Shown piece after piece: positions 37,151 through 49,889 of a stretch of 64,000 bases of DNA. This DNA comes from Smittium mucronatum (Eukaryota; Kickxellomycota; Harpellomycetes; Harpellales; Legeriomycetaceae), in assembly GCA_001953115.1 (NCBI GenBank), contig LSSL01000367.1:26946-90945 (forward strand), read 5' to 3'. Numbering within the stretch: the first letter of the stretch is position 1; the number at the start of each line of letters is the position of its first letter. A model generated the notes under the pieces. That model did no database searches, was not told where the DNA came from, and saw nothing but the letters and a program-made list of their open reading frames with translations. A program made the position numbers and the translations under genes.

Positions 37151-40100
37151 GGGGGTTGTCTCGCAATAGAAGTTTATTAAGTTTTGAATTGATTTTTTTG
37201 GCTTCTTTTCTCTTATCATCATTTGATTATTTTTTTTGATTGCGTAATTGCGAAAAAAAATTATTGCTAACAATGAGAAAGAGTTATTATTATTTGTATT
37301 AATAAGACATAAAGAATTAAAAAGGTCTCTTTAAACAATTATTTTTGCATTTAAAAATTGTTAAAACTTTAAATAGGGTTTTTTATCATGTTATATTCCA
37401 TTTTTCGTTTTTTTGAATAGAATTTTTAAAAAAAATAAATTAATAAACTATAAAATTATGAAAGAAAGTTTTAGATATTAGTAGATAATTTAAGCAGGTA
37501 AAAATCAAAGTATTTAATTATTTCTTTTTATACAACCAAATAATTTTAAAAAAATTCATTTAAAAATTTAAATCTATTAAATATTCAAAGTTCTTAGAAT
37601 ACTCTAAATTTCATGATATTAAATTTTAAAAAGCTTTAGTTTAATATATACTTCTATTTTCTAATAATTTTTTATGAAAAATATATTTACATATTTAATA
37701 AGAATAAGTTCTGTTAAAAATCACTCTTGAAAATTATTTTTAGAGTGTGTTAATTTTACCTATTTATAACATTATAAAATAATTTAAATATTTTCATTTT
37801 ATGTGTGTTTTTTATATGCTTTTAAATAATATATAGATGTATGAACTGATCACATTTATTTCCATGTAAAGCATCTAAAAAATTTATTAGAGTTGCTTTT
37901 ATTCAAAAAACGATCTGAATTTAATTATTTTAAGATAATTTGATAAAATTTAATGTTTTTTATATTGTGGTTTATTAATAAAAAATCTAAAGGGAAAATG
38001 TGATAAATACTTTATAAAAAAATTAAAAAAATTAAAAAAATTTAAAAAAATACCCAATTTTGGATAATTTTTGAAATTATTTTAATATGGTTATCTAATA
38101 AAAAACTGTAAAAAAATTAGCTATAAGATACATAAATAATTATTTTGATACAGAGTTAATAAATCGATACAAAACTTTTAAAATTTGCCATTAATTGGAT
38201 AAAAAATTGAAAATTTGATACAATTACATACCTTTTTTATAAATTTGGCAAATTTTAATTTTTTTTTCTATTTTTTTAAATAAGAAGAATCCATCGGTTT
38301 TTAAATAAAATAAAAAGATTCGAATCCTATATGAGATTCAATAAAAATAAAACTAAAATCTGTTTCGAAAAAGAATCGCAAAATAATCAAAATCTGCCCA
38401 ATAGAACGAAATATTACTCTTTCTGTATTTAAATATCCAGTTTTGTATGGGTAGTCCTAATAATTTGTTAATTTTGTAGTATATTATGATTTTTTGTATT
38501 AAGATGCTTAATTTTGTATGATTATTATTATTATATTTTGCAACAGAATAATTTAAAGCATTGTAATATTAAGTTATATTGCATCAATCCATAGGCTTTT
38601 AGTAGGATTTTTTGTTTTTATAATGCTTATATTTTCCGATATATGTATATTTTTAAGTAATTATGAGAATTACTTGAAATTTTTAAAATATGTTGTTAAT
38701 TTTTTGTGATCAAATTTTAAATTTATTTTCGCTGAATATTTCTCATAGATTTTAAATGGTTTGTTAATAGCTGATCCAATAAGCTTATTAGGTGGCTTTT
38801 AACAATTACAATTATTATTTATTATTTAAAATTCAGAATTATTTTTAAAATTTTCCATTTATATTAGTAATTTTATTACTAAAAAGTTTTTATGGCCAAT
38901 TGTTTACACGATAATTAAATTTCTATTATTGGAAATAATTTTCCATTTTTTAAACTTTTTATAGCCTAATTTTTCGCTATTGAAAATTTTGAACCTTTTA
39001 GTTTTAGCAAATGGTATCAAATAGCAAATAATATAGAAAAAAAGTAAATTAAAAATTAATTGATTATCTATAAGTTCATCCTATTTATGAAATGGATTTA
39101 AAATATTGGTTGAATATTGATTAATTTCCAAATACCATCAATACTTTTTTCTATAAAAATTTTTTTTTTGTCTAAATATTTTTTTCGTATTTTTTAAGTT
39201 TTATTAAATGATTTAAAGCGTCGATTTTGATAGTTAAGTACTTATCTTTATACTTTTGGAAAATAATCATATTTGATTTGAAACAGCACGCAATATATTT
39301 ATAAAAATGAATGTATTGTTTTTATTTTACCATTGATAGCCGTATTCTTAGTTATCTTCAGTAAAAATGAGATAATATAATTTTTAAAGTCATTAAGCTT
39401 CAAAAAAATGTGATCTCATATAAATATAATTATGCATAAGTTTTTTAAAAAATCGATTCATTACCTAGTTTACAGTCTATTTTCTCATTATCATAATGGT
39501 AATTAGTAATAAATAATTTGATTTTTTTGGATACAATAACTATTTTATTTTATTTAATTACTAGAACTCATTTTATTCGATTAAAAGTTTTTTTATGTAT
39601 TTTTGCTTGAAAACCCCCATGATCTGTTTAATAGATTGATGTTAGAAACTTACTCACTGGATTCTATAAGAATACTCTACTCTAAAAATTTTATTTTATA
39701 AATAAATCAGGATGTGTGCAAAATATTATAATAATAATTTCTCTAAATTCGGAAAAATTCCCGATAATTAGAAAAATTGATTTCACCAAAAAATATTATT
39801 ATTTCTCTAAAAATGGATGAAAGATCTCTGCAATAATAAAAATATGTATTTTAAAAAAAAAAAATCCGCCAAATATTTTAATAATGTGCTTCAAAGGTTA
39901 AAATTTAAAATTATATCAAATTCGACTAATAGAAATAAAATCGTGTTATTAAAAACCAATCATCAATTTATGTAATTATCAAGAAATTTTAAATCTAATT
40001 CGATAAATTAATTCCAATTATTGATTATTTTTTTTGAAATTTCCCAAAACGAAAATGGCCAATATAAATCAACAAATTATCAATGAAAAATAAATCTTAC

Positions 40101-40848
40101 ATAAATTGTATTCTTTTAGCTTATTGCGGATTTTTTTAATGCCTAAATATTGTAAATTTTTTATTAGTATAGATCTCAAAACATCCTACCCTGATGAAAA
40201 TAATTTAGACTTTTAATCTTTATCGTAGGAAAAAATTTAAATTAAATAATTTCCATGAAAATTAGCAAGGTTTTTTTTATTTTTTTAAGCATTTTACAAA
40301 ACACATAATTTTAGAAGATAAAAAATCTAAATTCAAATGGTGTTAAATTTGATTTAAAATTGTATATAAATATGTCAAAGTCGTCCTCAAGGGGTTTATT
40401 CGTATAATTTTTTTTTTAAAATTTATTTTATTATGTAAAATTAAGAGTTCTTTGATTGGAATTTATTTTCACAAATTGATTAATGAATTTGCTGCATTTG
40501 ATAGAAGTAGATTCGATTTTATGCATGAATAATGGATAAAATATTAAATTTTCATTTTATTTCAAAATTTCTGTTTATGTATAATGAATTTTATGTCAAA
40601 AGAATAAGTTACATGTGAGAAAAATATAAAATTAGAAACATAACTAAAAATTAAACTACGAAATAGAATCCAATTAAGATTAACATGAGTAAAAGAAAAA
40701 ATTGTCGGACCTAGTGACATTTTATTATGTGATTTATAAACAGAGAACATGTATTAAAAGTTTGATAACAATGACTAATATAAAATTTATGTTAATAATT
40801 CATTTAATAATTATTAAAAATAATAATGCAAATAGAAGCACAAAAAGA
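37151..40848. other. AT-rich intergenic desert
   Basis: No gene, RNA or ordered repeat seen. The minus-strand frame at 40562-40750 is unsupported. Confidence 0.6.
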
Positions 40849-41602
<754 letters not shown>

Positions 41603-42500
41603 TTTAATAATAATATCGCTGCTGTGGAATATTTTTAAGAATCAATCAACACCATTGCTGAAACTTCAATATATTTCTATAATGAATATGTATTTGATCC
41701 AAAATCTACTAATAAAGCTACTGCGACTTTAACGATTTATTTCGGGAATGATTTTTTTTTCCTGTAGCTTATCAATATTTATTTATCAATTTTTTTTTTC
41801 TGGTTTTCATATTTTTTACAAGGTATTTTCTTTTAAAACAGTGCAGTATATATACGCTTAAAACTTCGAAATTTTATAAGAATACAAACTTATTCTAGTT
41901 TAATAATATTTTAATTATTTCATCGCTTTTTAAGCTTTAAAATCATTTTTAGTTTATATTCTTTATCCAAAACTATTTTTGACAATTTTAATCAATAAAA
42001 ATTTTCATTATTTGTTTTAAAATAATAATCACGAAATTCCTTTGTAATCTTTTATTTATAAAGTATTTAATATAATAAATATATAAAAACCAAAATCCAC
42101 CTTTTATAATCAAACTACTATCTTGCAAGCTATATTTTATTTTACTTTTCTTGGTCTTCTAGCTTTTTTCACATTTAGTATAATTTTGATGTTGATTAAG
42201 TTTAATATTTTAAAAATTTTCAAAAAAGATGTACATGATAGCAACATTTACTTTTTAAAAATATCCTGCAAGAACAGTATAAATCACCCCATCTTTTTAG
42301 TTCTAGGTTTGCAAACAAAAATTTTTTTCTCTAAAGTCCTTTGCAAAATAATACAATCTTCCTCAAGATAATTTCTTCAACTTATTAGATATTTTATTCG
42401 AATATTCTTGACTAAAATCACCAAAATTTACCATGCAAACTTGGAATTTGTTTTATTCGGTAATAAAAGAGAGCTCTGTTGGTTTTATATTAAATGATGC
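41603..42500. other. AT-rich spacer before the MULE relic
   Basis: No feature supported. The plus-strand frame at 42123-42371 starts with a non-ATG codon and is probably chance. The terminal repeat of the adjacent MULE relic may lie here but was not found. Confidence 0.5.
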
Positions 42501-42529
42501 TAATTCATTGTAGCTTATTTTGAAAAAAT

Positions 42530-43738
42530 TTATACTTTTTTAGCTCTTCCTAATCAGGTATTATTTTAATTGATAAATGAATAGGTTCTATTATTTCTTT
42601 TTTTTCCTGTGAGTGTATTTATGTTTTATTGTATATTGAATCGTTCAACACAATTATTTTTAAATAGTGAAAATGCATGATACCCTTCAAACCTGCTGCC
42701 ATTTGAGTTGAAATGATTTTTAGATATTTTAGTTAATACTCTCTCCAACTAGGAAAAATTAGTCCACTTTTCCATAAAAAAACGCTTATATTTTTCAAAA
42801 ACTTCGCCGGTTGGTGTAATTCGCGTTATATATATCATGATAAATTATATCCTTATGCAATTTATGTACCCCTTTTATTTTTTTGATATTATTTGACGTT
42901 TGAAACCAGCAATTGTTCTTTTGAGTCCTTCGGAATATTTTTTTATCGAATTTGATATTTGCTGAGCTGAATCTGATATAACACACTCGATGTTAAATGA
43001 TAAATTAAATTCATCCAACTCATTTTTCAACGTATCCAATACCCAAGAGTAAGATTCGCAATTATCTTTGCTTACTATCGATATAGATACCGGATAAAAT
43101 GCCGAGTTTAGATATGATATTCCTGATATTATAACAGGGTAGTTAACCTTGACTGAATTAAATTTAGAATCTATGATTAGAATTTTTGAGATGGATAAAA
43201 CATATAAGCTTTTTTTGGAAGTGATTAATATTCTAATATTTCCTACATCATTATTGAATGGCGCTGCATAAGGCTTTTCTATATCAGAATTCATTTTTAA
43301 AACTTCAGAATTGTATATTAAAACATTTATTGTTACAAAATTATCTGATTTTATCTTCTTTTTTTCATTCCCTATTGTGTAGTAAACTTTCGAAATATTA
43401 TTTGGTATTCCTTTATTTTTCAAATCTTCATTTATCAAGCTTGCTTTATGGCCAGATTTATGTAAATCTAATACTTTTTTTTTATATTTTATAAGTTTTT
43501 TTCTATCACAATTTTGAGAATTTTATGATTCTTTAAACGCCAAAATTCTTCCATCGTAAAAATTACAAAGCCTGGTTAAACATTGAAAGTTATAATACTC
43601 AGAGTTTATGCATGAATAAACATTTGATTTATAGCTTTTTAAATTTTTGGAGTATTTTTTCTTCCAAAATATAAGATATTTATTAAATTCGTCCAAGGAT
43701 TCGGGAATCCATTTACTATCTGAATTTATTAGAGACAT
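42530..43738 (-). pseudogene. Mutator-like element (MULE) transposase pseudogene
   Basis: Minus strand, ATG at 43736-43738. The N-terminal part (to about 43524) carries YSC...QCLTRLC, a possible zinc-binding region. A TAA stop follows, then GHKASLINEDLKNKGIP. The MULE catalytic core begins with ILIIDSKFNS (first Asp, ~43170), continues with YPVIISGISYLNSAFYPVSI and ESYSWVLDTLKNEL, and then VISDSAQQ (second Asp, ~42975). A frameshift near 42913-42927 leads into NNCWFQTSNNIKK, the CWFH box with His replaced by Gln. NNCVERFN (42637-42660) supplies the third acidic residue. All three D/D/E residues survive, but the stop, frameshifts and lost His argue that it is dead. It could once have mobilised elements like 17846-20448; that link is inference. 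Confidence 0.75.
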
Positions 43739-45000
43739 ATCGCAAAATAAAAATCAGAGAATATAAAGAGTTATTAATTTTAAGGAAATTAATAGTGACA
43801 TTATTTTGTTAGATTTTTTACTCATATATATTCCAACACACATATATATATCCATTAAAAATAGATAAATAAGTATGGGGTAATTTTTCGGAAATATTGG
43901 ATTTTTTTATATTTAGTAAAAATTCATTGATCTAAACTGCTTATTTTTCGTCGAAAATAAGAAAGTTTTTTTATCATTTATTTACTTGCTTTGATTTAAA
44001 AACTTTCAATTTGTACATAGATTGTTTTTTTTTATCTAATTTGACACATAAACTAATTTTTGATTTTACAAAAACAAAATCTGATTATTATTGATCAAAA
44101 CTGATCCGATTTTATTTGTTGACCTTTAAAAAAGATTAAATTCGTATTTATTAATATGAAAAAATCTGTAGTTATAATAATATATATCAAGTAATAAGCA
44201 CGAACCAAAAAATAAACCTAAAAATTTAGTAAACTTTTGCTGGCTGAATTAGGCAATAAATTTCAATCTAACCTATGCAGTTCCTTTAACAACCATAATT
44301 TTTAAAATTACTGTTAACATCACCATTCATATACATATATTATGATTTTAATATCTATTCTCATAAAAATCTATTTTATCTGATTGTGATAGATGAAGTT
44401 GTGGAATAAAAACAATTTTTACAAAATCAAGCTGAATTTTTAATTTTTTATAAGAATTTTATTTCTTTAAGAAAGAGAGATTTGAATGTTTGAAACTAAA
44501 TACTAAAATGAAGTTTTATCCTTTATCGCATTTTAGAGAGATGATTCCTCTTACAGGTGTTTGGAGTTATCATTTTTTTCATCACTTTATTTCATGCGCA
44601 TTAATATAATGTTTGTTGAGTTTAATCCTCACTAATTTTTTTATTTTATTAACATTTTTTTATTTAATTTACTTTGATTAAATATATTTTCAATATTTCT
44701 CAGGTTCTGCTTATAACCTCTATTGAAATATATATGAAATTCCGATACATTTAAATATTCGTTCGTTGTAAATGAAATTATAACTGGTTCATTGCTAAAT
44801 TATATAGATATTGTTTAAATTAAAAATGTGTTATAATGTCATTAAAATTGCATTTAGTATGATGCATGTGCTATTTGATATCCATTTTTTCACAATTACT
44901 ATTTAGACATTATCCTATTATTCTCCGAGACAAAATTACATAATAATACTGCTAACAAAAATAATCTCGGAATAACCCCTCTTAGATGGAAAGTGTGATA
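43739..45000. other. AT-rich spacer containing a dispersed repeat arm
   Basis: Sequence at about 43940-44150 resembles the right arm of the inverted-repeat element at 60910-61125, in the same orientation. Matching segments include TTGACACATAAA at 44041 and 61018. Otherwise no gene is seen. Confidence 0.45.
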
Positions 45001-45795
45001 TCATGATTAATTTTCGGAAATCGGATTGGCCGGGACGGATCTCGCTTTAATCTCGCCACCTGATGACGACATTCAAACAACTGAACGAGAAAAAACAGCC
45101 TATTGCGTGAACTAAAGCACGGAGCGGACAAATAGGCTATTTTTGAGTAGGGTGACATTTGAAGGTGTGGAAGCGAACAGCTGATAAATAAAACCCAACC
45201 TTTGAAAATATATAGCCAAGCTTATTGATTAGAGAGATTAGAATTTGGCAAATATTGGCTGCAATAAAAGGGACGGGCAGAAGGGAAATAGATAGGTGGT
45301 AAATTATAAACCGGCGATTGTTGAGCTCGTTGAATAACTCAACTTATCTTTGTGGTGCGAAAAAACATCCCATCATTGAGTGGAATCTCAGGATATTTAC
45401 GGAAAGTACGATAGCTGCGTTAAAAATCCGTAAAACAAAGCTAATAGATAGCAGCGCTTCAGCAACTGGCGCAAAGAGAGAATAGGGGTAGTTTTGAGAT
45501 TTTGTTACAAACGCTTTATAAATAAGGGGAATACATGAATGTATATAACTGACCAATGGAGTATGACGTCCATGTCGTGTTTGGGTCTCGATAAAAAATA
45601 GCCAGTAGTACTATCTAGGATATATGGTGCTGAGACCTTATTGGATATCTCAAGATATATACACTGAAACAAATAGAGCAACTATGAAAGGGAGATTTGC
45701 AATTATGACATTAAGTTAATGTGCAATTAGTTATCTAGGAAAGATATATTGAAAACAATAGCTGGTATCCCCGATCCAAAAACACCCATTAAACG
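45001..45795. other. Less AT-biased segment upstream of the beta-propeller-like gene, possibly decayed coding sequence
   Basis: Composition here is clearly richer in GC than the desert to the left. A minus-strand ATG frame (45344-45556, 70 aa) and a plus-strand frame containing RIYGAETLL near 45620 both look partly coding. A short stem, AGCCTATT pairing with AATAGGCT, spans about 45097-45146 and is followed by T residues. It may be a decayed element, the promoter and leader of the gene at 45796, or an unrecognised RNA gene. I cannot decide between these. Confidence 0.3.
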
Positions 45796-47057
45796 ATGAC
45801 TAAATTCAATACGATCTGTTCCGCAAACATTTTCGAAATCGGCAAAAAAGCCAACGAAGCCCAGGATACCAAGATACCTTTCTGGATGGTTAGCAGAAAG
45901 CCGTACAATTTAACCAAAACCATTGAAAACAACTATGAGGTTTTCCATATGGTTGATTCTTCCGAGCATTCCAAGAGCTTTATCTCCGTATCTCATGGTA
46001 ATTTAGGCCAGAATTACTCCATAGTTGACCTGTGTGTAGAGGCTGAAGCTTTGGTTTGCATCCGGGATAATTCGTAAGTCTATGGATATTTCTTTTTAGC
46101 ACTTTAACAAGCCGTCTTTTTAATATAAAGGAATTTGGTTTTGAAATCTTTCCTCACTTCCCGAGACATCTTCCATTTTGAGGGAAGAGGAATCATCACC
46201 AGCGTCGATGTTCTTGGCGAATTGATAGCTGTGGGTAGGATGAATGGCTCTATTTCAGTCATAAATTGGAGGTCTGGTGATCAAGTTGTAATAAATGACG
46301 CTACTAGCGAAAAGGTACTGTATCCACATTCGCGAGTCAAATATCCCGATATTTAGCTATATTTTAATCTACTTTTTTTAAATTCATTTTTACTTATTTC
46401 CAGATTAGCTCCATTAAATTTTTAAGCAGGAACAGAGTTTTAGCCATCCTCCAAGATTGGGAGTATGTGCTTTTGAGTTACCAGAATGAACTATTGGCAG
46501 TGGTGCCTCACTCTTCTGGAAAATTGGAGATACCCCCCATTGGACCTAATCTAGAAGCTCTAGGCCTTTCAGTAGATGTTGAAGACGAAATAGCTCAAAA
46601 AAAAGAAAGTACCGCATATCCCACCCCACCTTCCCACCCCCAACAACTTGAAATTTGGCCATCCGAGAAACCAGATTCATACTTCATAATTGCTTGGTGC
46701 GATGACCGTATCCAATACTCACGTCTTTCTCTCGTCAGTGAACCTGTTGCAGGATCCCCAGCATCTTGTATCGAATCTAGGGTTATCTCTCTAACCAATC
46801 ACATTGTGTGCAAATGTGCCCATCCTGATACTTTGCTGTTTTCCACAAAAAGTTTCCTTAACTCTGAATCTTTCTTGCAAGATTTCTCAATTGAAGCTAG
46901 CTCCACTGAGCAACATCAGAACCTTCTGAACGACATACTGGAGCTTTCTCCGGGGAGCCCTCAGGCATCAGCCTCTCTTATGTTGGCTAGAATCGATGGA
47001 AACATGCTGACTATTTTGCTTAGCAGTGGTGACATTTATACTATTTCTTTGAATTAG
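45796..47057 (+). CDS. Beta-propeller (WD-like) protein of unknown function, 371 aa, three exons
   Basis: Exons 45796-46073, 46131-46314 and 46404-47057 join in frame (278, 184 and 654 nt). Introns of 57 nt (GTAAGT...AAAG) and 89 nt (GTACTG...CCAG) have GT-AG ends, and the joined reading frame is continuous. The first start, ATG 45796, opens MTKFNTICSANIFEIG. The middle of the protein contains a blade-like segment, GIITSVDVLGELIAVG followed by GSISVINWRSGD, then ISSIKFLSRNRVLAIL, typical of WD40-type repeats. The C-terminal half is Ser/Pro-rich, ending with LARIDGNMLTILLSSGDIY, another strand-rich stretch. No signal peptide or membrane segment. I cannot name the family; it could be a scaffold in nuclear or trafficking complexes. 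Upstream exons cannot be excluded. Confidence 0.7.
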
Positions 47058-48755
47058 GTTATTATCAATCGATCTTCTCTTTACAAGCTCTTAACTGTCT
47101 TTCTAAGATTAAAGTATATTATTTTTCAATATATATTTAGTGCCTGAAAGTTTTAATTTCTATCTTTGCATGAATATTTCCGGATTTTTTTTTCCATTTC
47201 TTGTTTTTTTTTTGTGGGACATCGGTATAATTCAAGCATATAGAGTAAATCGATTGATTCCACTATGCACTCCTTATCTAACTTCCAATATTTGGTACTT
47301 GCTTTTCCAAAACTTTTTCGGAACATAGTATTACGTTGAAGGTGGGTCAAATAGAAGTTACCTATACTAAATAATAAATGTTGCAAAACTAGATACTTTT
47401 ATAAAAAATTACTTTAGTTCTTACTTTCTGATAAATTCCCTTTAAAAAAAAGGAAAAAAAATAATAATTCTTACTTTCTAAAAGTTCAAAGTATATTATA
47501 TATAATTAGAGATTATATTTATATCTACACCAGAATTTCATTTGCGAATCTTGTAGAAATTGGGATCCTATTCATTAGTTTTTCTAAAATTGAATTACTT
47601 TTTACCCTTGATTAACTACATACTAATGTATGTATATATATATATATATATTCATTTTGATTTTGATTTTATCTAAAGGAAAGGCTGTATACATTACTGC
47701 ATTTAAAAGACTTTAAGAGGTTGAATTCACGCAAATTCAGAGAACCAATAAAATAATAAAAAATCCGAGAAAAAATCATTAATACAGAATATTATAATAA
47801 TCATAAAAAATTACACAACCCCATATTTAGTAAAATGGAATTAGACTCATATTAATCAGCTTTAATGGCCACAAATCAAACTGATGAGGACGTTAAAGAT
47901 GGGATTAAGACAAAGTTATTATCAGAAAAATCGAAAAGCAAAGGCAGAATAATCTATGCCATTGTATAGTTCACTGTGTGTATAAAATAGAACCAATTTG
48001 TTAGCATAAATTATCCTTGAATTGTTTTTTTTACAAATCGCATTGTATTTCTAATAAAAAAATTTTAAAATCAATATATTCTGAAATAATTTAGAGTATA
48101 AAAAATAAAGCTTTTAATATTAATGATTTGGAAAATATTCTACAAGTTGAATATTTAATACATATTAGAAGTTTTAATGGCGTTATCTTACAATAAAATT
48201 TCGTGATACAAAGAAAAAAATAAGCACCAGAAGTTGTTTAGATTATTTTTTTTACATCAATTTTCAGAACCCAGATTCCAAGTAATAATGTACCCGAATT
48301 TCCGTTCTAGGATTGAAATATGTACATTTTTCCATTGAAGATTCTAAAATTGGAAAAAAATTATTTTTTTCTTCTCATCCTTCACAATACTAATCGAATA
48401 CATTCAATAAAACAGTTGGTTTTTTCTGTGGTTTGTGCGAAGTCTAGTTTCACTTTTCCAGAACTCGCAATAAATAAGGTGAGTGAGAACAAGCATCAGA
48501 ACTTATTTGCGTATTTTTCTTCTATAAATGAGCATTAAATGTATTTAAACTAGTATTTCAATCCATAATAGATAGTGCCTTCCCTTTTGAGCTTTAAGTA
48601 ACCATAATTCTTTTTGGCTGAATAAAAAACTTTTGATTTGCGCTTTTTGGGATGATTTCGGAAATCTATTACTGTTTTCATATTTATATTTAAGGGACTA
48701 AAGTAACAAAATCTTGACAAACCTCTCGATGCACCAATTACGTGTTTGACATTTG
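47058..48755. other. Intergenic region with AT dinucleotide run and small unproven ORFs
   Basis: It contains the 3' region of the gene ending at 47057, a (TA)n run at about 47634-47650, and a 34-codon ATG frame at 47865-47969. That frame begins MATNQTDEDVKDGIKTK and looks coding-like but has no recognisable partner exon. The plus-strand frame at 48320-48538 is not supported. No gene is called. Confidence 0.4.
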
Positions 48756-48756
48756 A

Positions 48757-48859
48757 GAAAATGTTGAATAAAACTAAATAAATTCTGCAAAAAAAAAAAA
48801 ATGTTGAATAAAACTAAATAAATTCTGCGAAAAAAAAAAAAAATGTTGAATAAAACTAT
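48757..48859. repeat. ~40-bp tandem repeat, 2.5 copies
   Basis: ATGTTGAATAAAACTA recurs at 48761 and 48801 and, slightly altered, at 48843 (periods 40 and 42). Variable A-runs separate the copies. Confidence 0.9.
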
Positions 48860-48897
48860 TTACAAGTTTTTTAGACCAAATTTATTCTTAGTTTGGT

Positions 48898-48963
48898 TAT
48901 ATAGATATCAATCAAACATTCCTCATTGGGTATATAGATATCAATCAAACATCTCTCATTGGT
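48898..48963. repeat. 33-bp tandem duplication
   Basis: TATATAGATATCAATCAAAC begins at 48898 and again at 48931. The two 33-bp units differ at few positions. The period is a multiple of three, so it appears as an 11-residue repeat in one frame, but no gene is supported there. Confidence 0.9.
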
Positions 48964-49889
48964 TAAATATGGGATCCAGCATTTCTTTTATTCAGAGTCC
49001 AATTGTCTTTCTCATTATATGCTTATTGCTTAAGATAAATACTTTTTTTTTTGTATCACCTAATTTTATTGTAAGATAAATCATTAAAAACTGCTTAGTC
49101 TAAATACTTTGATTTCTTTTGATTTGGAAAATATTCTCTCAGTCAAAACAATAGCTTCTAGTGGAATCAGTAAATATCAAACCTGAAATATAATTATATC
49201 TCGAAAACTACAGAGCCCCAAATAAAGCTGAAAGATTTTCATCGAAGCTGCAATACTTGGATTTAAATTCAATTAGTATGGTTCTAGCATTGAAATAAGG
49301 CCTATTTATTATGTGTACATTGGATCGCACTTTTGTGAAACTGACCAACAATATAATTCAAAGGCAAACCCAAATGGGCCAGACTTTCCAACAAATATGA
49401 AATAGTGCCAATGGGCTTTAAGGAAAAATATCAGATTTAAGCAATAATAAAACCTCCCAAATGATTTCTACAGAATTTAGACACTGTTTAATTTCAAAAG
49501 TTCATTCTTTTTTTTTACACATTTTTTATCACAGAATTTTATTGGCAACTCAAAAGCTATTTGCTGAAAGAGAATTTCCCCTGTCTATAATCGTCGAGCT
49601 TTTTTTATTTCGGGAATCGATACACTGTATATTTTCTCAAATCTCAACAGTCAAAAAAAAATTGACCCAAAATACTTCCTATTTGGTTTCCATCTCAATT
49701 AATTGTTTGCTTTTACTGGTGGAAATACCAATGTTAATAATTATAGATCCTGATTGATCTATTCTCTAACAAATAAACAAACCTTCACATTTTCTGCCAT
49801 TAGCCCTTTTTTCCTTATATCCTCTGTGCTAATTCTCAAATCACTATTTCCAAACCTTTCATGCCAGCTCTCCCAAACCTCAGAATTCT
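48964..49889. other. Intergenic region upstream of the BRCT gene
   Basis: No gene is supported. The frame at 49461-49757 is low-complexity and overlaps the probable promoter and leader. A pyrimidine-rich stretch (about 49790-49880) precedes the BRCT start codon and may be its core promoter or leader. Confidence 0.45.

Noticed and set aside
37145..37155. Run of nine G residues in AT-rich DNA
   Set aside because: Conspicuous but isolated; most simply a homopolymer slip within the Gypsy-like relic or a sequencing artefact.
42123..42371. 82-residue frame that looks like a small membrane protein
   Set aside because: It starts with TTG, is AT-driven Phe/Ile/Leu-rich and has no support.
49461..49757. 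98-residue plus frame upstream of the BRCT gene
   Set aside because: Low-complexity, no domain, and it lies where the BRCT promoter and leader should be.
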